DNA of 64,000 bases from Acinetobacter tibetensis (GCF_023824315.1 NZ_CP098732.1:1736001-1800000), one strand, 5' to 3'. Positions 26,229 to 35,800 are shown, numbered from the stretch's first letter. The notes: generated by a model from the letters alone, not told the origin. Made by a program: numbers and translations.

Positions 26229-26230
26229 GT

Positions 26231-26644
26231 TTATGCTCCCAAAATATGACGCATTACAAATACAGTCACGGCGCCAGCAAGCATAAATGTTGCTGTTGCT
26301 ATGAGTGATCGTTTGGATAAACGACTAATCCCACAAATTCCATGACCACTGGTACATCCAGAACCTAGTCGCGTACCAAAACCCACCAATAAACCCGCTA
26401 AAATCATAATGAACGGTGAGCTCTCAATTTGAATCTGTGGTTGCGTAAATGCTCCATAAGCAAATGGCACGATAATTAACCCCAATAAAAACCAAACTGC
26501 TGGTGAGCCAAATAATGTTTTGGGACTAAGGACTTGTGAAATCAGGCCGCTAATTCCTGCAATACGACCATTGACCCACAAATAACCAACGGCGGATACA
26601 CCAAGCAGTGTTCCACCGATAAAAGCAGTTAGATAGTCATGCAT
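26231..26644 (-). CDS. YeeE/YedE-family transporter, half-size subunit A
   Basis: A 137-residue membrane protein with four predicted helices and the family's central motif GFGTRLGSGCTSGHGICGISR, in which a Cys lies at the sulfur-transfer path. It begins the unit that continues with subunit B (2-base gap) and the persulfide dioxygenase. In other bacteria this trio is often led by an ArsR-type BigR sensor. None is seen here. Confidence 0.86.
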   Translation of the reverse strand: MHDYLTAFIGGTLLGVSAVGYLWVNGRIAGISGLISQVLSPKTLFGSPAVWFLLGLIIVPFAYGAFTQPQIQIESSPFIMILAGLLVGFGTRLGSGCTSGHGICGISRLSKRSLIATATFMLAGAVTVFVMRHILGA

Positions 26645-26910
26645 TTTCTACGTTCCACCTAAAACAATATATATTTTCATAATATGTTTATTTGTAAATT
26701 ATTCAAGAGCAATTTTGTACGAAATTTGCGCAAACCCACCTTTCGAATTCAGTTAAGACCTTATCCTACCCCGCTTTAAGCTCATCGGCATTTAAATAAG
26801 CACGGATAGATGTGGTAATAATAATCCTTGACGGTATTTTTTCTAGAACGATTTCGTTCAACAAACATACGAATTCTAGATTAGAACATAATTTATATAG
26901 TTTTTTTTAG

Positions 26911-27810
26911 CTAAAAATGAATACTTTCCAAATTATCTTCAATAACATTCAGCCAAGCCCGAGTCGCTGGAGTCATAGTGACCGTGCTATTCCAAGCCAT
27001 CTTTAAGTTCCAGTTGATCTTCGGCTCTGTCAGCAAAGCAATATGAAACTCTTCACGATTTAGTCGCTCACAATAAGCCTGAGGAAGTAAAGCAATCCCG
27101 ACATTCGATTCAACCAGCTTGGCAATAAAGTCCCATTGACTACTCCGACAAGCCACTTTCGGTTCAAAACCTACAGACTGTGCCGCCTGAATAATGACGT
27201 TGTTTAGCGTAAATGTATTGGCATACAGTAAAAAAGATTCCTCCTTGAGTTCAATCAGTTTAATTTCTTGTTTTTTACGCCAATGTGAGCTTTTCTTTGC
27301 CAGTAGACAAATCGGTGAGTTGATAATTTCAAATCCACTCAGTAAAGGTTTTAACTCTCCCATCACCACCCCAGCATCAACCTCTTTACGAAAAATCGCC
27401 TCTTCGATGCCTGTCGCCCCGACTTCCAGAAAGTTCAACTCGATATGCGGATATTGACTATGAAATTTGGCAATCACAGTACTTAGCATCATGGCTGCCA
27501 AAGGTGGTAGACCAATCGTTAGCTTACCTTTTTTCAATCCTCTGACTTGTGTCACCGTATCAAAAATACGCTGCTGTTCATTCAAAATAATTAATGCATG
27601 TTCATACACTTGCTGCCCCACATAAGTCAAAGCCACGCCGCGTTTACGTCCTGCTTCCCCTTTATGTAACAGTGCGACTCCGAGTTGCTCTTCTAGACCG
27701 CGCATTGCCTTACTAATGGTCGGTTGAGTTAAATTGAGCTGTTCTGCTGCCAATGTAAAACTTTGAACCTCTACCAAGGTAACAAAGATTTGTAGACTTT
27801 TGATATCCAC
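26911..27810 (-). CDS. LysR-family regulator, probably of the adjacent cidA-cidB genes
   Basis: A 299-residue LysR protein with the usual HTH (FVTLVEVQSFTLAAEQLNLTQ, then TISKAMRGLEEQLG) and an effector domain with LTIGLPPLAAMMLSTVI. It is divergent from cidA with only 76 bases between the starts, which is how CidR is placed in other bacteria. CidR-type proteins respond to acetate-linked carbon overflow. That is an inference from position only. Confidence 0.88.
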   Translation of the reverse strand: MDIKSLQIFVTLVEVQSFTLAAEQLNLTQPTISKAMRGLEEQLGVALLHKGEAGRKRGVALTYVGQQVYEHALIILNEQQRIFDTVTQVRGLKKGKLTIGLPPLAAMMLSTVIAKFHSQYPHIELNFLEVGATGIEEAIFRKEVDAGVVMGELKPLLSGFEIINSPICLLAKKSSHWRKKQEIKLIELKEESFLLYANTFTLNNVIIQAAQSVGFEPKVACRSSQWDFIAKLVESNVGIALLPQAYCERLNREEFHIALLTEPKINWNLKMAWNSTVTMTPATRAWLNVIEDNLESIHF

Positions 27811-27886
27811 AAAAATATTCCATATTTACATAATTATTTTTTTATTATTCATAATCCATACGACAGGTCAATTTTAAAATACCCTC

Positions 27887-28345
27887 ATGTTGTTTAAACC
27901 TGTTTGTATCATGTCCTCTCCCAATACTTCAAAAATGCCTTATCCCCTCAAAGTCATCACTCAACTTTTATTTTTAATTGGACTCTGGTGGATCGGTTCC
28001 TTTATTCAGCAATTCTTTCATCTTCCTATTTCTGCGGGCGTGATCGGACTCATTCTGCTTCTATTTGCTCTGATGTCAGGCATCATGAAATTGGTGTGGA
28101 TTAAATCAGGAGCAGATTTCATTCTTGCCGAATTGGTGTTGATGTTTATTCCCTGTGTCGTGGGCTTAGTTAAATATAAACAGCTCTTTATCACTCAAGG
28201 CTGGCAACTTATTCTTGCGGTTGTACTTGGAACCATCTGCGTTATGGTGATGACCGCATACAGTGTTCATTTTGGTTTTAAACTCGAACGTAAACTTCAG
28301 CAAAAACACAGTCATCATAAAGCCAAATTGGAAGCACACTCATGA
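27887..28345 (+). CDS. CidA/LrgA-family holin-like membrane protein
   Basis: A 152-residue protein with about four membrane helices and the family stretch FHLPISAGVIGLILLLFALM, then ADFILAELVLMFIPCVVGLVKY. CidA/LrgA proteins are holin-like and influence murein hydrolase activity and carbon overflow transport. Neither ATG (27887 or 27911) has a clear ribosome site, so the start is uncertain by eight codons. It overlaps cidB by four bases. Confidence 0.85.
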   Translation: MLFKPVCIMSSPNTSKMPYPLKVITQLLFLIGLWWIGSFIQQFFHLPISAGVIGLILLLFALMSGIMKLVWIKSGADFILAELVLMFIPCVVGLVKYKQLFITQGWQLILAVVLGTICVMVMTAYSVHFGFKLERKLQQKHSHHKAKLEAHS

Positions 28346-29037
28346 ACTTCACGGCGCTATTTTGTTTCATTGCAACCATTATCGGGTACGTCTTGGCGAA
28401 AAAACTCTATCGTCGTTACCCTTATATGCTGCTGTCCCCTGCCATGCTCGTTCCTTTTGTGCTGATTTTAATCTTGTTGGGTTTCCATATCTCCTATGAC
28501 ACTTACATGCTCGATAACCATTGGATTGTCTGGATGCTTGGACCCGCAACCATCGCCTTTGCCATCCCTATCTATGAATATCGTCAACTGATTCGTGAAC
28601 ATCTGTTTTCTATTGCTCTTGGAATTGTCATTGGAATGAGTGCTGGTGTAATCAGTGCCTTTTATTTGGCAAAACTTTTTCATTTTGATAGCCAAACCAC
28701 CTACAGCCTAATGTCACGCTCGATCTCGACTCCCTTTGCGATGGAACTGACCTCGCATATTGGCGGTTCAGTCGAACTGGTGATTTTATTTACCATGATT
28801 ACAGGGATTGCAGGCGTACTTTTGGGAGACACCGTACTACTGCTGTTAAAACTGAACTCCGCCTTTGCACAAGGCGCTTCGCTAGGCAATGCAGCACATG
28901 GCTTTGGTACCCATAAAGCATTCATGCGTCATCATGAAGAAGGTGTAATTGCTTCCCTAACTATGGTTTTAGCAGGTGTATTTATGGTAATTCTCGGCCC
29001 GAACTTAATTCATCTGGTATCACGTTGCTTAGGCTAA
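28342..29037 (+). CDS. CidB/LrgB-family membrane protein
   Basis: A 231-residue integral membrane protein with multiple helices and the LrgB signatures WMLGPATIAFAIPIYEYRQL, SRSISTPFAMELTSHIGG and GAAHGFGTHKA-like sequence (NAAHGFGTHKAF). It is always paired with CidA/LrgA. The two genes are translationally coupled (ATGA overlap). The role is in autolysis control or small carboxylate export. Confidence 0.9.
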   Translation: MNFTALFCFIATIIGYVLAKKLYRRYPYMLLSPAMLVPFVLILILLGFHISYDTYMLDNHWIVWMLGPATIAFAIPIYEYRQLIREHLFSIALGIVIGMSAGVISAFYLAKLFHFDSQTTYSLMSRSISTPFAMELTSHIGGSVELVILFTMITGIAGVLLGDTVLLLLKLNSAFAQGASLGNAAHGFGTHKAFMRHHEEGVIASLTMVLAGVFMVILGPNLIHLVSRCLG

Positions 29038-29053
29038 TGAGTTGGTTAAAAAC

Positions 29054-29812
29054 TTAAAATAAGGTAGTCATCGGCAAATAATTCAGACCGATCACAAATA
29101 TCAACAAGCAGATTGTTTCACTTAACTCAATACTCGCACCAATGGTATCTCCTGTAATGCCGCCTAGACGTTGCAGGAACTTAGCACGTAGATAAAAGAA
29201 TGTTAGTACCCATGCCAGTCCTGTAAGTAAGCCTATACCGTAAAAATACAAGACTAGACTCAAACTGAGTGCAATCACGCCATATACACGGCGCTTAGGC
29301 AAATGTGCTGCAATACTCGAACCTAATCCATTGGAACGAACATATGGTGTGCTCACAAATAAAGCCAAAGGCGAAATTCGCGCAAGCAACGGAAACAGTA
29401 ATAAAGCCAGTGCTGCTTTCTGCTCTAGCAATACATATAAGGCAGACCATTTTAATACGCAGACAATAATTAAACTTAAAACCCCAATTGGTCCACAACT
29501 CGGGTCTTTCATAATACGAAGTGTGCGCTCCTTGTCTCCAAAGCCTCCGACCCATGCATCGGCAGTATCCGCCAAACCATCGAGATGTAAGCCTCCTGTC
29601 AGCCAAATCCAAAGCACCAGAATTAAACTTGAGAGTAGAACTGTAGGCAATCCTGACAACAACAGCGCCACGACATATAAGATCAGCCCTATAATTAGAC
29701 CCACCAAGGGATAAAATAAAATCGAGTTTGCATTCTGCTCAGCCGTCGGCATTTCTTTAAGTTGAATTCGTAACGTAGTCAAGAACTGTAAAGCAATCAG
29801 AAATGGAGTCAT
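29054..29812 (-). CDS. cobS: Adenosylcobinamide-GDP ribazoletransferase (cobalamin synthase)
   Basis: A 252-residue polytopic membrane enzyme. It carries the CobS motif GGLHLDGLADTADAW with Asp residues for Mg2+, and DPSCGPIGVLSLII. It joins AdoCbi-GDP with alpha-ribazole (phosphate) to complete cobalamin in the inner membrane. The frame is open 14 codons further upstream, but the ATG at 29812 follows AAAGGAG and overlaps the cobC stop as ATGA. It is the last gene of the operon. Confidence 0.92.
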   Translation of the reverse strand: MTPFLIALQFLTTLRIQLKEMPTAEQNANSILFYPLVGLIIGLILYVVALLLSGLPTVLLSSLILVLWIWLTGGLHLDGLADTADAWVGGFGDKERTLRIMKDPSCGPIGVLSLIIVCVLKWSALYVLLEQKAALALLLFPLLARISPLALFVSTPYVRSNGLGSSIAAHLPKRRVYGVIALSLSLVLYFYGIGLLTGLAWVLTFFYLRAKFLQRLGGITGDTIGASIELSETICLLIFVIGLNYLPMTTLF

Positions 29813-30414
29813 ATTAACTCCTTTAAAGCCAACATCTGTGTAACCGCGTCCCAATGAAAAGAATTGAGTTGCCCCAATTCCGCCGACATTTTCAACACAT
29901 CATCCAAGGGTTGCTGTAACACCATACATTTTAACAGTTTGATGACACCGCCATGTGTGACCACCAATGCAGATTGCCAACCATTGAGCTGCATCTGCTG
30001 CTGTATGTTTGTTATTGCTGTACTGACTCGGAGATGAAACTGCTGCATAGTTTCCGCATTGGGAAGTGTAGTCTGCGTTGGTTTTTGCCAGAAGTCTGCC
30101 AAAGTTTCAGGAAATTGTTCATACAGTTGTTGGATCGACTGTCCTTCCCAATCGCCAAAATGCATTTCTTGCAGGTTTTTATCTAAAATAAGCGGTATAT
30201 CCCGCTCTTTTACAAAGTGTTCCGCGAACATAGAACAACGCTGCAAGGGTGAGGAAAAGACTACATCCCATTGCTGAGGCAGAGTTTGAGATTGACCTAT
30301 ACTGCTCAGCATTTGTTGCCACCCCTTAGCTGTCAAAGCATCATCCAGTGAACCGCGCAGCGTATGACTCAGTTCACTTTCGCCATGTCGTAGTAGATCA
30401 ATCTTTAAATGCAT
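29809..30414 (-). CDS. cobC: Alpha-ribazole phosphatase, histidine phosphatase superfamily
   Basis: A 201-residue phosphoglycerate-mutase-like enzyme: LLRHGESELSHTLRGSLDDAL holds the catalytic RHG His, VFSSPLQRCSMFAE the second Arg, EMHFGDWEGQ the Glu, and VVTHGGVIK the second His. It removes the 5' phosphate from ribazole phosphate or adenosylcobalamin phosphate. The ATG at 30414 with AGGAAA is preferred to one nine codons upstream inside cobT. Confidence 0.9.
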   Translation of the reverse strand: MHLKIDLLRHGESELSHTLRGSLDDALTAKGWQQMLSSIGQSQTLPQQWDVVFSSPLQRCSMFAEHFVKERDIPLILDKNLQEMHFGDWEGQSIQQLYEQFPETLADFWQKPTQTTLPNAETMQQFHLRVSTAITNIQQQMQLNGWQSALVVTHGGVIKLLKCMVLQQPLDDVLKMSAELGQLNSFHWDAVTQMLALKELI

Positions 30415-30424
30415 AGCAGATTTC

Positions 30425-31477
30425 CTAAATTTTCTCACCAATCACAGCGGCTTCTGCAAATGTCGCCATTTGATTATGTAAATGACATGCCAATTTAATA
30501 ATGCCGAGTGCTGCACCTGCACCACTGGCTTCACCTAAGCGTAAATTTAACTTTAAAATTGGTTCTGCATTTAACTCTTGCAATAAGCGTTGATGCCCAT
30601 ACTCGGCAGATTGGTGTCCAAACAGCATCCATTCACGTACCGCAGGGTTCAGTTGGACTGCAACCAGTGCAGCAGCCGTACTGATAAAACCATCAATGAC
30701 CATTGGTAGACCCAATTGCGCACAACGGATATATGCACCAACCATCGCAGCAATTTCTAAACCACCGACGGCGCATAAGGCTTTGAAAGCATCTTGCTGA
30801 ACATCATCACGGTGTAATGCTACTGCACGGTCGATCACTTGTTTTTTATGTGCTAACTGCTCTGCACGAATACCCGTGCCAACCCCTGTAAGTTGTTCCG
30901 CAGCTTCATTGAGTAACATACATGCCAAAGCAGAGGCTGAACAAGTATTGCCAATGCCCATTTCACCCGCAACATAGATAGAGGCTTTTTCCTTTACGGC
31001 ACGTTCGACACTTTGCTTACCCAAATTCATGGCTGCAATACTTTGTTCTTCTGTCATTGCAGGCTGTTTGGCAAAATTGGCTGTGCCTGGAGCAATACAA
31101 TGGGTTTCTACGTGTGGATATTGATAAGCATCTCCCACCGTACCACAGTCAATGACTTGTAAAGTTGCCGCATATTCCTTGGCAATCACACTAATACAGG
31201 CACCACCCGTGGTGAAATTCAGTAACATTTGACGGGTCACTGCTTGAGGATAAGCGGAAATATTCTCTTCCATCACCCCATGATCGCCAGCAAAAATACT
31301 AATCCACGGCGCTTGAATATCTGGTTGATCTTTATTCTGCAAACTTGCCAATAAAATTGCGATACGTTCTAACTCAGACAAAGAACCTGTAGGCTTGGTG
31401 AGTTGTAATTGGCGCGCTTCTGCACGTTGTTTCGCTGCATCATTCGGTTGTTGACACGCCTCTAACCACCAGCTCAT
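30425..31477 (-). CDS. cobT: Nicotinate-nucleotide-dimethylbenzimidazole phosphoribosyltransferase
   Basis: A 350-residue CobT. Typical blocks are TKPTGSLSELERIAILLA, FAGDHGVMEENISAYPQAVT, GEMGIGNTCSASALACML and the late catalytic Glu region NLRLGEASGAGAALGII. It activates the lower ligand base to alpha-ribazole phosphate. It overlaps cobU by 4 bases. Confidence 0.95.
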   Translation of the reverse strand: MSWWLEACQQPNDAAKQRAEARQLQLTKPTGSLSELERIAILLASLQNKDQPDIQAPWISIFAGDHGVMEENISAYPQAVTRQMLLNFTTGGACISVIAKEYAATLQVIDCGTVGDAYQYPHVETHCIAPGTANFAKQPAMTEEQSIAAMNLGKQSVERAVKEKASIYVAGEMGIGNTCSASALACMLLNEAAEQLTGVGTGIRAEQLAHKKQVIDRAVALHRDDVQQDAFKALCAVGGLEIAAMVGAYIRCAQLGLPMVIDGFISTAAALVAVQLNPAVREWMLFGHQSAEYGHQRLLQELNAEPILKLNLRLGEASGAGAALGIIKLACHLHNQMATFAEAAVIGEKI

Positions 31478-31995
31478 GATTTATCTCCTTTTAATTGCAT
31501 TGATAATCCCGCCACACAAAACTGTACTTTATCGGCAAGTTGAGCCAGTTGTTGATGCAATCGCCCCGACTCATCCACAAACTTACGGCTTAACTCTCCC
31601 ATAGGCACAACGCCTAAACCAGTTTCATTACTCACAAGAATAATTGTGGAAGATAAAGTCGGTAAAACGTCGAGTAATTTTTGCATCTGATGTGCCAATA
31701 AGTTTTGATCATCTGCCAATAAGAGATTGGTCATCCATAAGGTCAAGCAATCCACTAAGATCAGTTGTTCTGGCGCATCTATACGCTGCAAACAATCGGC
31801 TAAATACAACGTTTCTTCGCTGAGTTGCCAATGTGATGGTCGTTGCGATTGATGATGTTGAATCCGTTGCTGCATTTCAGCATCTAAAGCCTGAGCGGTT
31901 GCCACATAATGAACCTTAAGCCCCGAATCTTGTGCAATCTGTTCAGCCAAACGACTTTTACCTGAACGAGCACCTCCTAATATGAGTTGCAACAT
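31474..31995 (-). CDS. cobU: Adenosylcobinamide kinase / guanylyltransferase
   Basis: A 173-residue bifunctional enzyme with Walker A at the start (ILGGARSGKSRLAEQIA), the guanylylated His region IQHHQSQRPSHW, and LVDCLTLWMTNLLL as Walker B, then VSNETGLGVVPMG. It phosphorylates adenosylcobinamide and then transfers GMP. Its start lies 19 bases inside the end of the upstream 2H phosphoesterase gene. Confidence 0.94.
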   Translation of the reverse strand: MLQLILGGARSGKSRLAEQIAQDSGLKVHYVATAQALDAEMQQRIQHHQSQRPSHWQLSEETLYLADCLQRIDAPEQLILVDCLTLWMTNLLLADDQNLLAHQMQKLLDVLPTLSSTIILVSNETGLGVVPMGELSRKFVDESGRLHQQLAQLADKVQFCVAGLSMQLKGDKS

Positions 31996-32645
31996 ACGTC
32001 ACCTAATGAAATGTTCTGTAGAGTATGTAAAGGGCCTTGTAAAACTTGAGCCTGATAATAACCAAACTTGATCTGGCTAATGTCAATTTCAAACTGCTGA
32101 GCAGGAAATGTGGCCATTTTGTCTAAAATACTTTGGCTGGGATACGCAGCGTTATATAGACCCACGGTAATATGCGGACAATAGCTTAATGCCGCAACTT
32201 CATCACTAAACTGGGCACATTGCGCTCTGATTTTTTCTAAAGCTAGGTCGGTATCTAAAACATCAAGATATAAGGCGCTACTGAAACTATTCAGAGCACC
32301 TATTTTAAGTTTAAATTTTTGAGGTAGATGTGATTTTAAGCACAGATATTGTTGTTGGAATTGCTGTTGTGTGAAGTCATCATCAAAAATGGCTTGATTT
32401 TGTGCTAAAAAACCGCAAATAAACAGTGTGATATGAAACTGACGTGTATTGGGAAATAACAAATATTCAGAGAAATAATCTTGAACTTGATTAAGATACA
32501 AAATCAACTCTGGATTTTGAATTTCGATATACCACAAAGCATATTGTTCCCGACCATGATGCCATTCGGGATAATCACGGCGGCTTGTCGGAACAACATG
32601 ACTGATGTGATCTAAAGACACGTTTAATATCACTTTAAACTGCAA
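31977..32645 (-). CDS. 2H phosphoesterase / LigT-like protein leading the cob operon
   Basis: A 222-residue protein with two H-x-T motifs about 100 residues apart: RQFHITLFICGF and CPHITVGLYN. These are the twin catalytic motifs of 2H phosphoesterases (2'-5' RNA ligase/cyclic phosphodiesterase fold). Soluble, no signal peptide. It overlaps cobU by 19 bases, so it is co-translated with the cobalamin genes. A role on a nucleotide or cyclic phosphate intermediate of that pathway is possible but not known. Confidence 0.75.
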   Translation of the reverse strand: MQFKVILNVSLDHISHVVPTSRRDYPEWHHGREQYALWYIEIQNPELILYLNQVQDYFSEYLLFPNTRQFHITLFICGFLAQNQAIFDDDFTQQQFQQQYLCLKSHLPQKFKLKIGALNSFSSALYLDVLDTDLALEKIRAQCAQFSDEVAALSYCPHITVGLYNAAYPSQSILDKMATFPAQQFEIDISQIKFGYYQAQVLQGPLHTLQNISLGDVCCNSY

Positions 32646-32733
32646 AGTGATATTAAAACACGTTATTTACCCAACTCATGCAAGGCAAAGTGTAGAAATA
32701 CTCAGCTTCAACTGAAAATCAATCAAATTATGC

Positions 32734-34869
32734 TCAATTGAAGAGAGTTGCATCCAAATAACTTAAAATTTGCTTAGGATGAAACTGGTCTGGATGCTGA
32801 AGCAAATTCACCAAACCACATTTTAAATGCATGAATAAGGCTTGTTGCTGAGGAACAGTCAATAACAGTTGATCTACTTCATACTGCATCGCGGTCACAA
32901 CCTCATCTAAAGGCATTTGATTATGCAAAATGGCATAGGCATAACCCAATATGGCACCCGCAACCAAGTAATCATAGGCTTGTCCATTTACAATGAGCTG
33001 CTGTACAGAAGATAGAACCCGTTCGCCTGACTCCAGCTTGCGTAAAGGATCTCGTGCTACCCGCGAACAAGGGTCTTTAAAGGCAAATTTACAAGAATCT
33101 GTAAAACTCTGCGTTAAACGATTCAAATCCGCTTCCCGATGTGGCAGTTGAAGCAATAAACCCAGCTTAACTTGTGCTAAAACCTGTTGGCTAAACTGCT
33201 GCACACGCACATCACCCATAGCAATCCCAATCGTTTCATGCCCCAATAAGCAGGCATACCACGCCAACAAGGCATGTGTCCCGTTCCATAAGCGATTTTT
33301 GATCAGTTGAATTTCGGAAATATCATCCACAACGATCATTTGTCGCATTTTACTCAGTAAAGGACTTTGATTTTCCACATAAATCGGCATATCCAATTCA
33401 GCATGAAATAATATTAAATCCATACTTTGTAAAATATGACCCGGTTGGAAATTACGGCGTAAATCATCGATATACAAAGAAGCCTGATGTGTCTGTGTGG
33501 AATCCAACTGAATACTTTCATCTAAATCAGCATTTTCATTTTCGACTTCTTCCTGAAACTGTTTAAAAATACTGTATTTAATTTTCAGTTGACGATACAA
33601 ATTTTTCTGACTGAGCTTCGAGACCATACGGTTAACCACCGTATCGCAAAAATAATGTTGTTGTAAAATTTGCTCGGTCACTGCAATACTGGTTAATTCA
33701 TTCAGTGCTTGTCGTAAATAATCAAGAAAGAGCTGTTTCGCATTCACCTTGTTCAGAATAATCAAAACTGTCAGCGGTTCTTTAGATTGTCGAGCTTGAT
33801 GGTTATGTCGCTCATACAAGCCTTTAGCAATCATCTTCACCTCATGTACTAAAGCATTCTCAGGTAAACACACGGCGATCAAGCTGGATTCAACATACAT
33901 ATCCATCATTTGTGCTTCATCATCCGCATCAATCACCAACACATTACGAATTGCTTCGTCATAAGAGATTTGCCCATAGCGAATACAATAACCAGCAAAG
34001 GCATTCACTGCTTCACGGAACAAATGATTCCGTGTTGAAGCCAGTATGCGTTTTGGACGCGTATAACCGTCCCAGTGTGAAAGGACTTGTGCTAAATAAC
34101 CGCCACCAATCGCACCAAATCCATGAATACCGACAGTTAGCTGATTTAAAGTTTGAGGAAAAGATTCTTGTAATTGGGGTAAATCTTGTTTGGCAATATA
34201 ACCATCTAAATCTTTCAGATAGTCATACATGTTTTCGTAATAGTAATTGGCTTTGCCACGCATATTGGTATTTGCTGGCTTAATATCTTTGAATAAAACG
34301 GTAATACCTTTAGCATCAAATGCCGATGTCACACCATTTTCCGAATCTTCAAACATTAAGCATTGGTCAGCGTTTAAATTGAGCTTTTCCGCAGCGGTCA
34401 AAAAAATCTCTGGATGAGGTTTGCCCTTTTCAACCTCATCGCCACAGACCACCACATCAAAGAATTTATATACATTGGCATTAATCAAATATTCTTCTGC
34501 AATGGCACGGCGACTAGAAGTCGCTACCGCCATACGTAAACCTGACTTTCTTAAACGCTCTAGAACCTGAACAAGCCCCTTTTTAATTGGAACACCATAG
34601 CTACGTACAGACTCTAATTCCAATTCATCTGCACGTTTACGAATTGCTGCATAAGGAATATCTGCTCCATAGGTTTCCTGTGCCAATTCATGTGCTGTTG
34701 TGGCACTTAAGCCTAAACATGCCATTAAGTACGCATTGGAAAAAGACTGACCGATAAGTTCTTGAGATGCCTGTTTCAATGTTTGAAACCGAAGACGCTC
34801 AGTATCAAACATTGTTCCATCCATATCAAAAATAGCACCCAAAACAACATGCTCATGAAATTTCAGCAT
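32734..34869 (-). CDS. mtlD: Bifunctional mannitol-1-phosphate phosphatase / dehydrogenase fusion
   Basis: A 711-residue fusion. Residues ~1-225 are a HAD phosphatase: nucleophile motif FDMDGTMFDTERL (Asp15, Asp17), AVATSSRRA (motif II), GKPHPEIF and FEDSENGV (motifs III and IV). From ~245 on is a mannitol dehydrogenase: the Rossmann GIHGFGAIGGGYLA, a middle domain, and the C-terminal helical domain with PCSRVARDPLRKLESGERV. In Acinetobacter a fused MtlD of this layout makes mannitol from fructose-6-phosphate during salt stress. The gene appears monocistronic. Confidence 0.9.
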   Translation of the reverse strand: MLKFHEHVVLGAIFDMDGTMFDTERLRFQTLKQASQELIGQSFSNAYLMACLGLSATTAHELAQETYGADIPYAAIRKRADELELESVRSYGVPIKKGLVQVLERLRKSGLRMAVATSSRRAIAEEYLINANVYKFFDVVVCGDEVEKGKPHPEIFLTAAEKLNLNADQCLMFEDSENGVTSAFDAKGITVLFKDIKPANTNMRGKANYYYENMYDYLKDLDGYIAKQDLPQLQESFPQTLNQLTVGIHGFGAIGGGYLAQVLSHWDGYTRPKRILASTRNHLFREAVNAFAGYCIRYGQISYDEAIRNVLVIDADDEAQMMDMYVESSLIAVCLPENALVHEVKMIAKGLYERHNHQARQSKEPLTVLIILNKVNAKQLFLDYLRQALNELTSIAVTEQILQQHYFCDTVVNRMVSKLSQKNLYRQLKIKYSIFKQFQEEVENENADLDESIQLDSTQTHQASLYIDDLRRNFQPGHILQSMDLILFHAELDMPIYVENQSPLLSKMRQMIVVDDISEIQLIKNRLWNGTHALLAWYACLLGHETIGIAMGDVRVQQFSQQVLAQVKLGLLLQLPHREADLNRLTQSFTDSCKFAFKDPCSRVARDPLRKLESGERVLSSVQQLIVNGQAYDYLVAGAILGYAYAILHNQMPLDEVVTAMQYEVDQLLLTVPQQQALFMHLKCGLVNLLQHPDQFHPKQILSYLDATLFN

Positions 34870-35089
34870 TTATGTTCCTCAAGTTATTGTTATGTACAGC
34901 CGTTAGCCTAATCAAATAAATAACAGTTGAGCAAAAATGACACGATATGAAATAATTTTGATCAAAAAGCACCCATAAAAACCTAAATTCGCCGAATTCA
35001 TGTTTTATTTGTTTAATACTCGGTAAGTTTATGTAACAAAAAATCTACTTTGGCTTTTTTTACCAAGGATTTTTTAAAAACAATAAAAA

Positions 35090-35115
35090 AACCTACCCAA
35101 AATATTGAGTAGGTT
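35090..35115. terminator. Terminator-like hairpin
   Basis: A 7-bp stem AACCTAC/GTAGGTT with a 12-nt loop and an A-run on its left, so it would end minus-strand transcription from the gene at 35143. Confidence 0.6.
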
Positions 35116-35142
35116 AAATAATTAAAATTACAGCATCAAAAA

Positions 35143-35379
35143 CTAATTTTTCATTAGAAAAGTTAATTCATAATCATCATGGGTAATTTTAACTCGAATA
35201 CCTCGATAGCTACGCTTATCTGGATCTAATGCTGAATTAATTACTTCATCCGCGAACTTTTGATGAGCCATAAATTTTGCGTATAGTTTATATCCAACAC
35301 GAATTTTCTTAATTTTTTTGTCTTTTGCTTCGTACTTATCTATGGTCTGATCTAAAAACTCTAAATTCAAGTCACTCAC
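35143..35379 (-). CDS. Small conserved-looking hypothetical protein
   Basis: A 78-residue, Lys-rich soluble protein with no signal peptide. The start ATG has AGAGGA about 7 bases before it, and a terminator follows, so it is a real transcription unit. It has a helix-rich first half (QTIDKYEAKDKKIKKIRVGY) and a beta-like end (GIRVKITHDDYELTFLMKN). No family was recognised. Confidence 0.6.
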   Translation of the reverse strand: MSDLNLEFLDQTIDKYEAKDKKIKKIRVGYKLYAKFMAHQKFADEVINSALDPDKRSYRGIRVKITHDDYELTFLMKN

Positions 35380-35800
35380 GTATTTATCCTCTATTGTTCT
35401 ACTCTATACCTTGCTTACTTGTACCTGAATTGAGTTCAAATAACCAGTAAATAAAAAGTCCAACTCAAAATAGAGTTATAGAATGTAAAGCACTTATGAA
35501 GCTAAAAAGGCATCAAAAATTTCAGGCTCTTTTCGTACACTCGAATCAGTTAAAGTTTTATTTTAGAAAACAATCTGTGGTTGATTAAATTGATCTACAG
35601 AATCACTCACCACATAGGATCAAAGAGGCTCACAATAGAAAGCTCATAGAAGAACGATAAGAAGCAGCTCAGTCTTCCGCATAGCAGACATAACGATTAA
35701 ATAAGCCAACATGACAATGAACCAACACTTTCACTGCAACACACACCTATAAAACACTGCATTCGATGTGTGGATTACTCGTCTCAAAGCGACCAATCAC
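35380..35800. other. Intergenic stretch with nothing recognised
   Basis: About 420 bases with short frames only and no strong hairpin before the tRNA terminator at 35801. It presumably holds the promoter of the gene at 35143 at its left end. Confidence 0.5.

Noticed and set aside
32646..32733. Searched for a cobalamin riboswitch before the cob operon.
   Set aside because: Only 88 bases separate the operon from the mannitol gene and no B12-box-like sequence was recognised.
35440..35500. Possible CRISPR or tandem repeats in the 35380-35800 gap.
   Set aside because: No regularly spaced repeats are present anywhere in the window.
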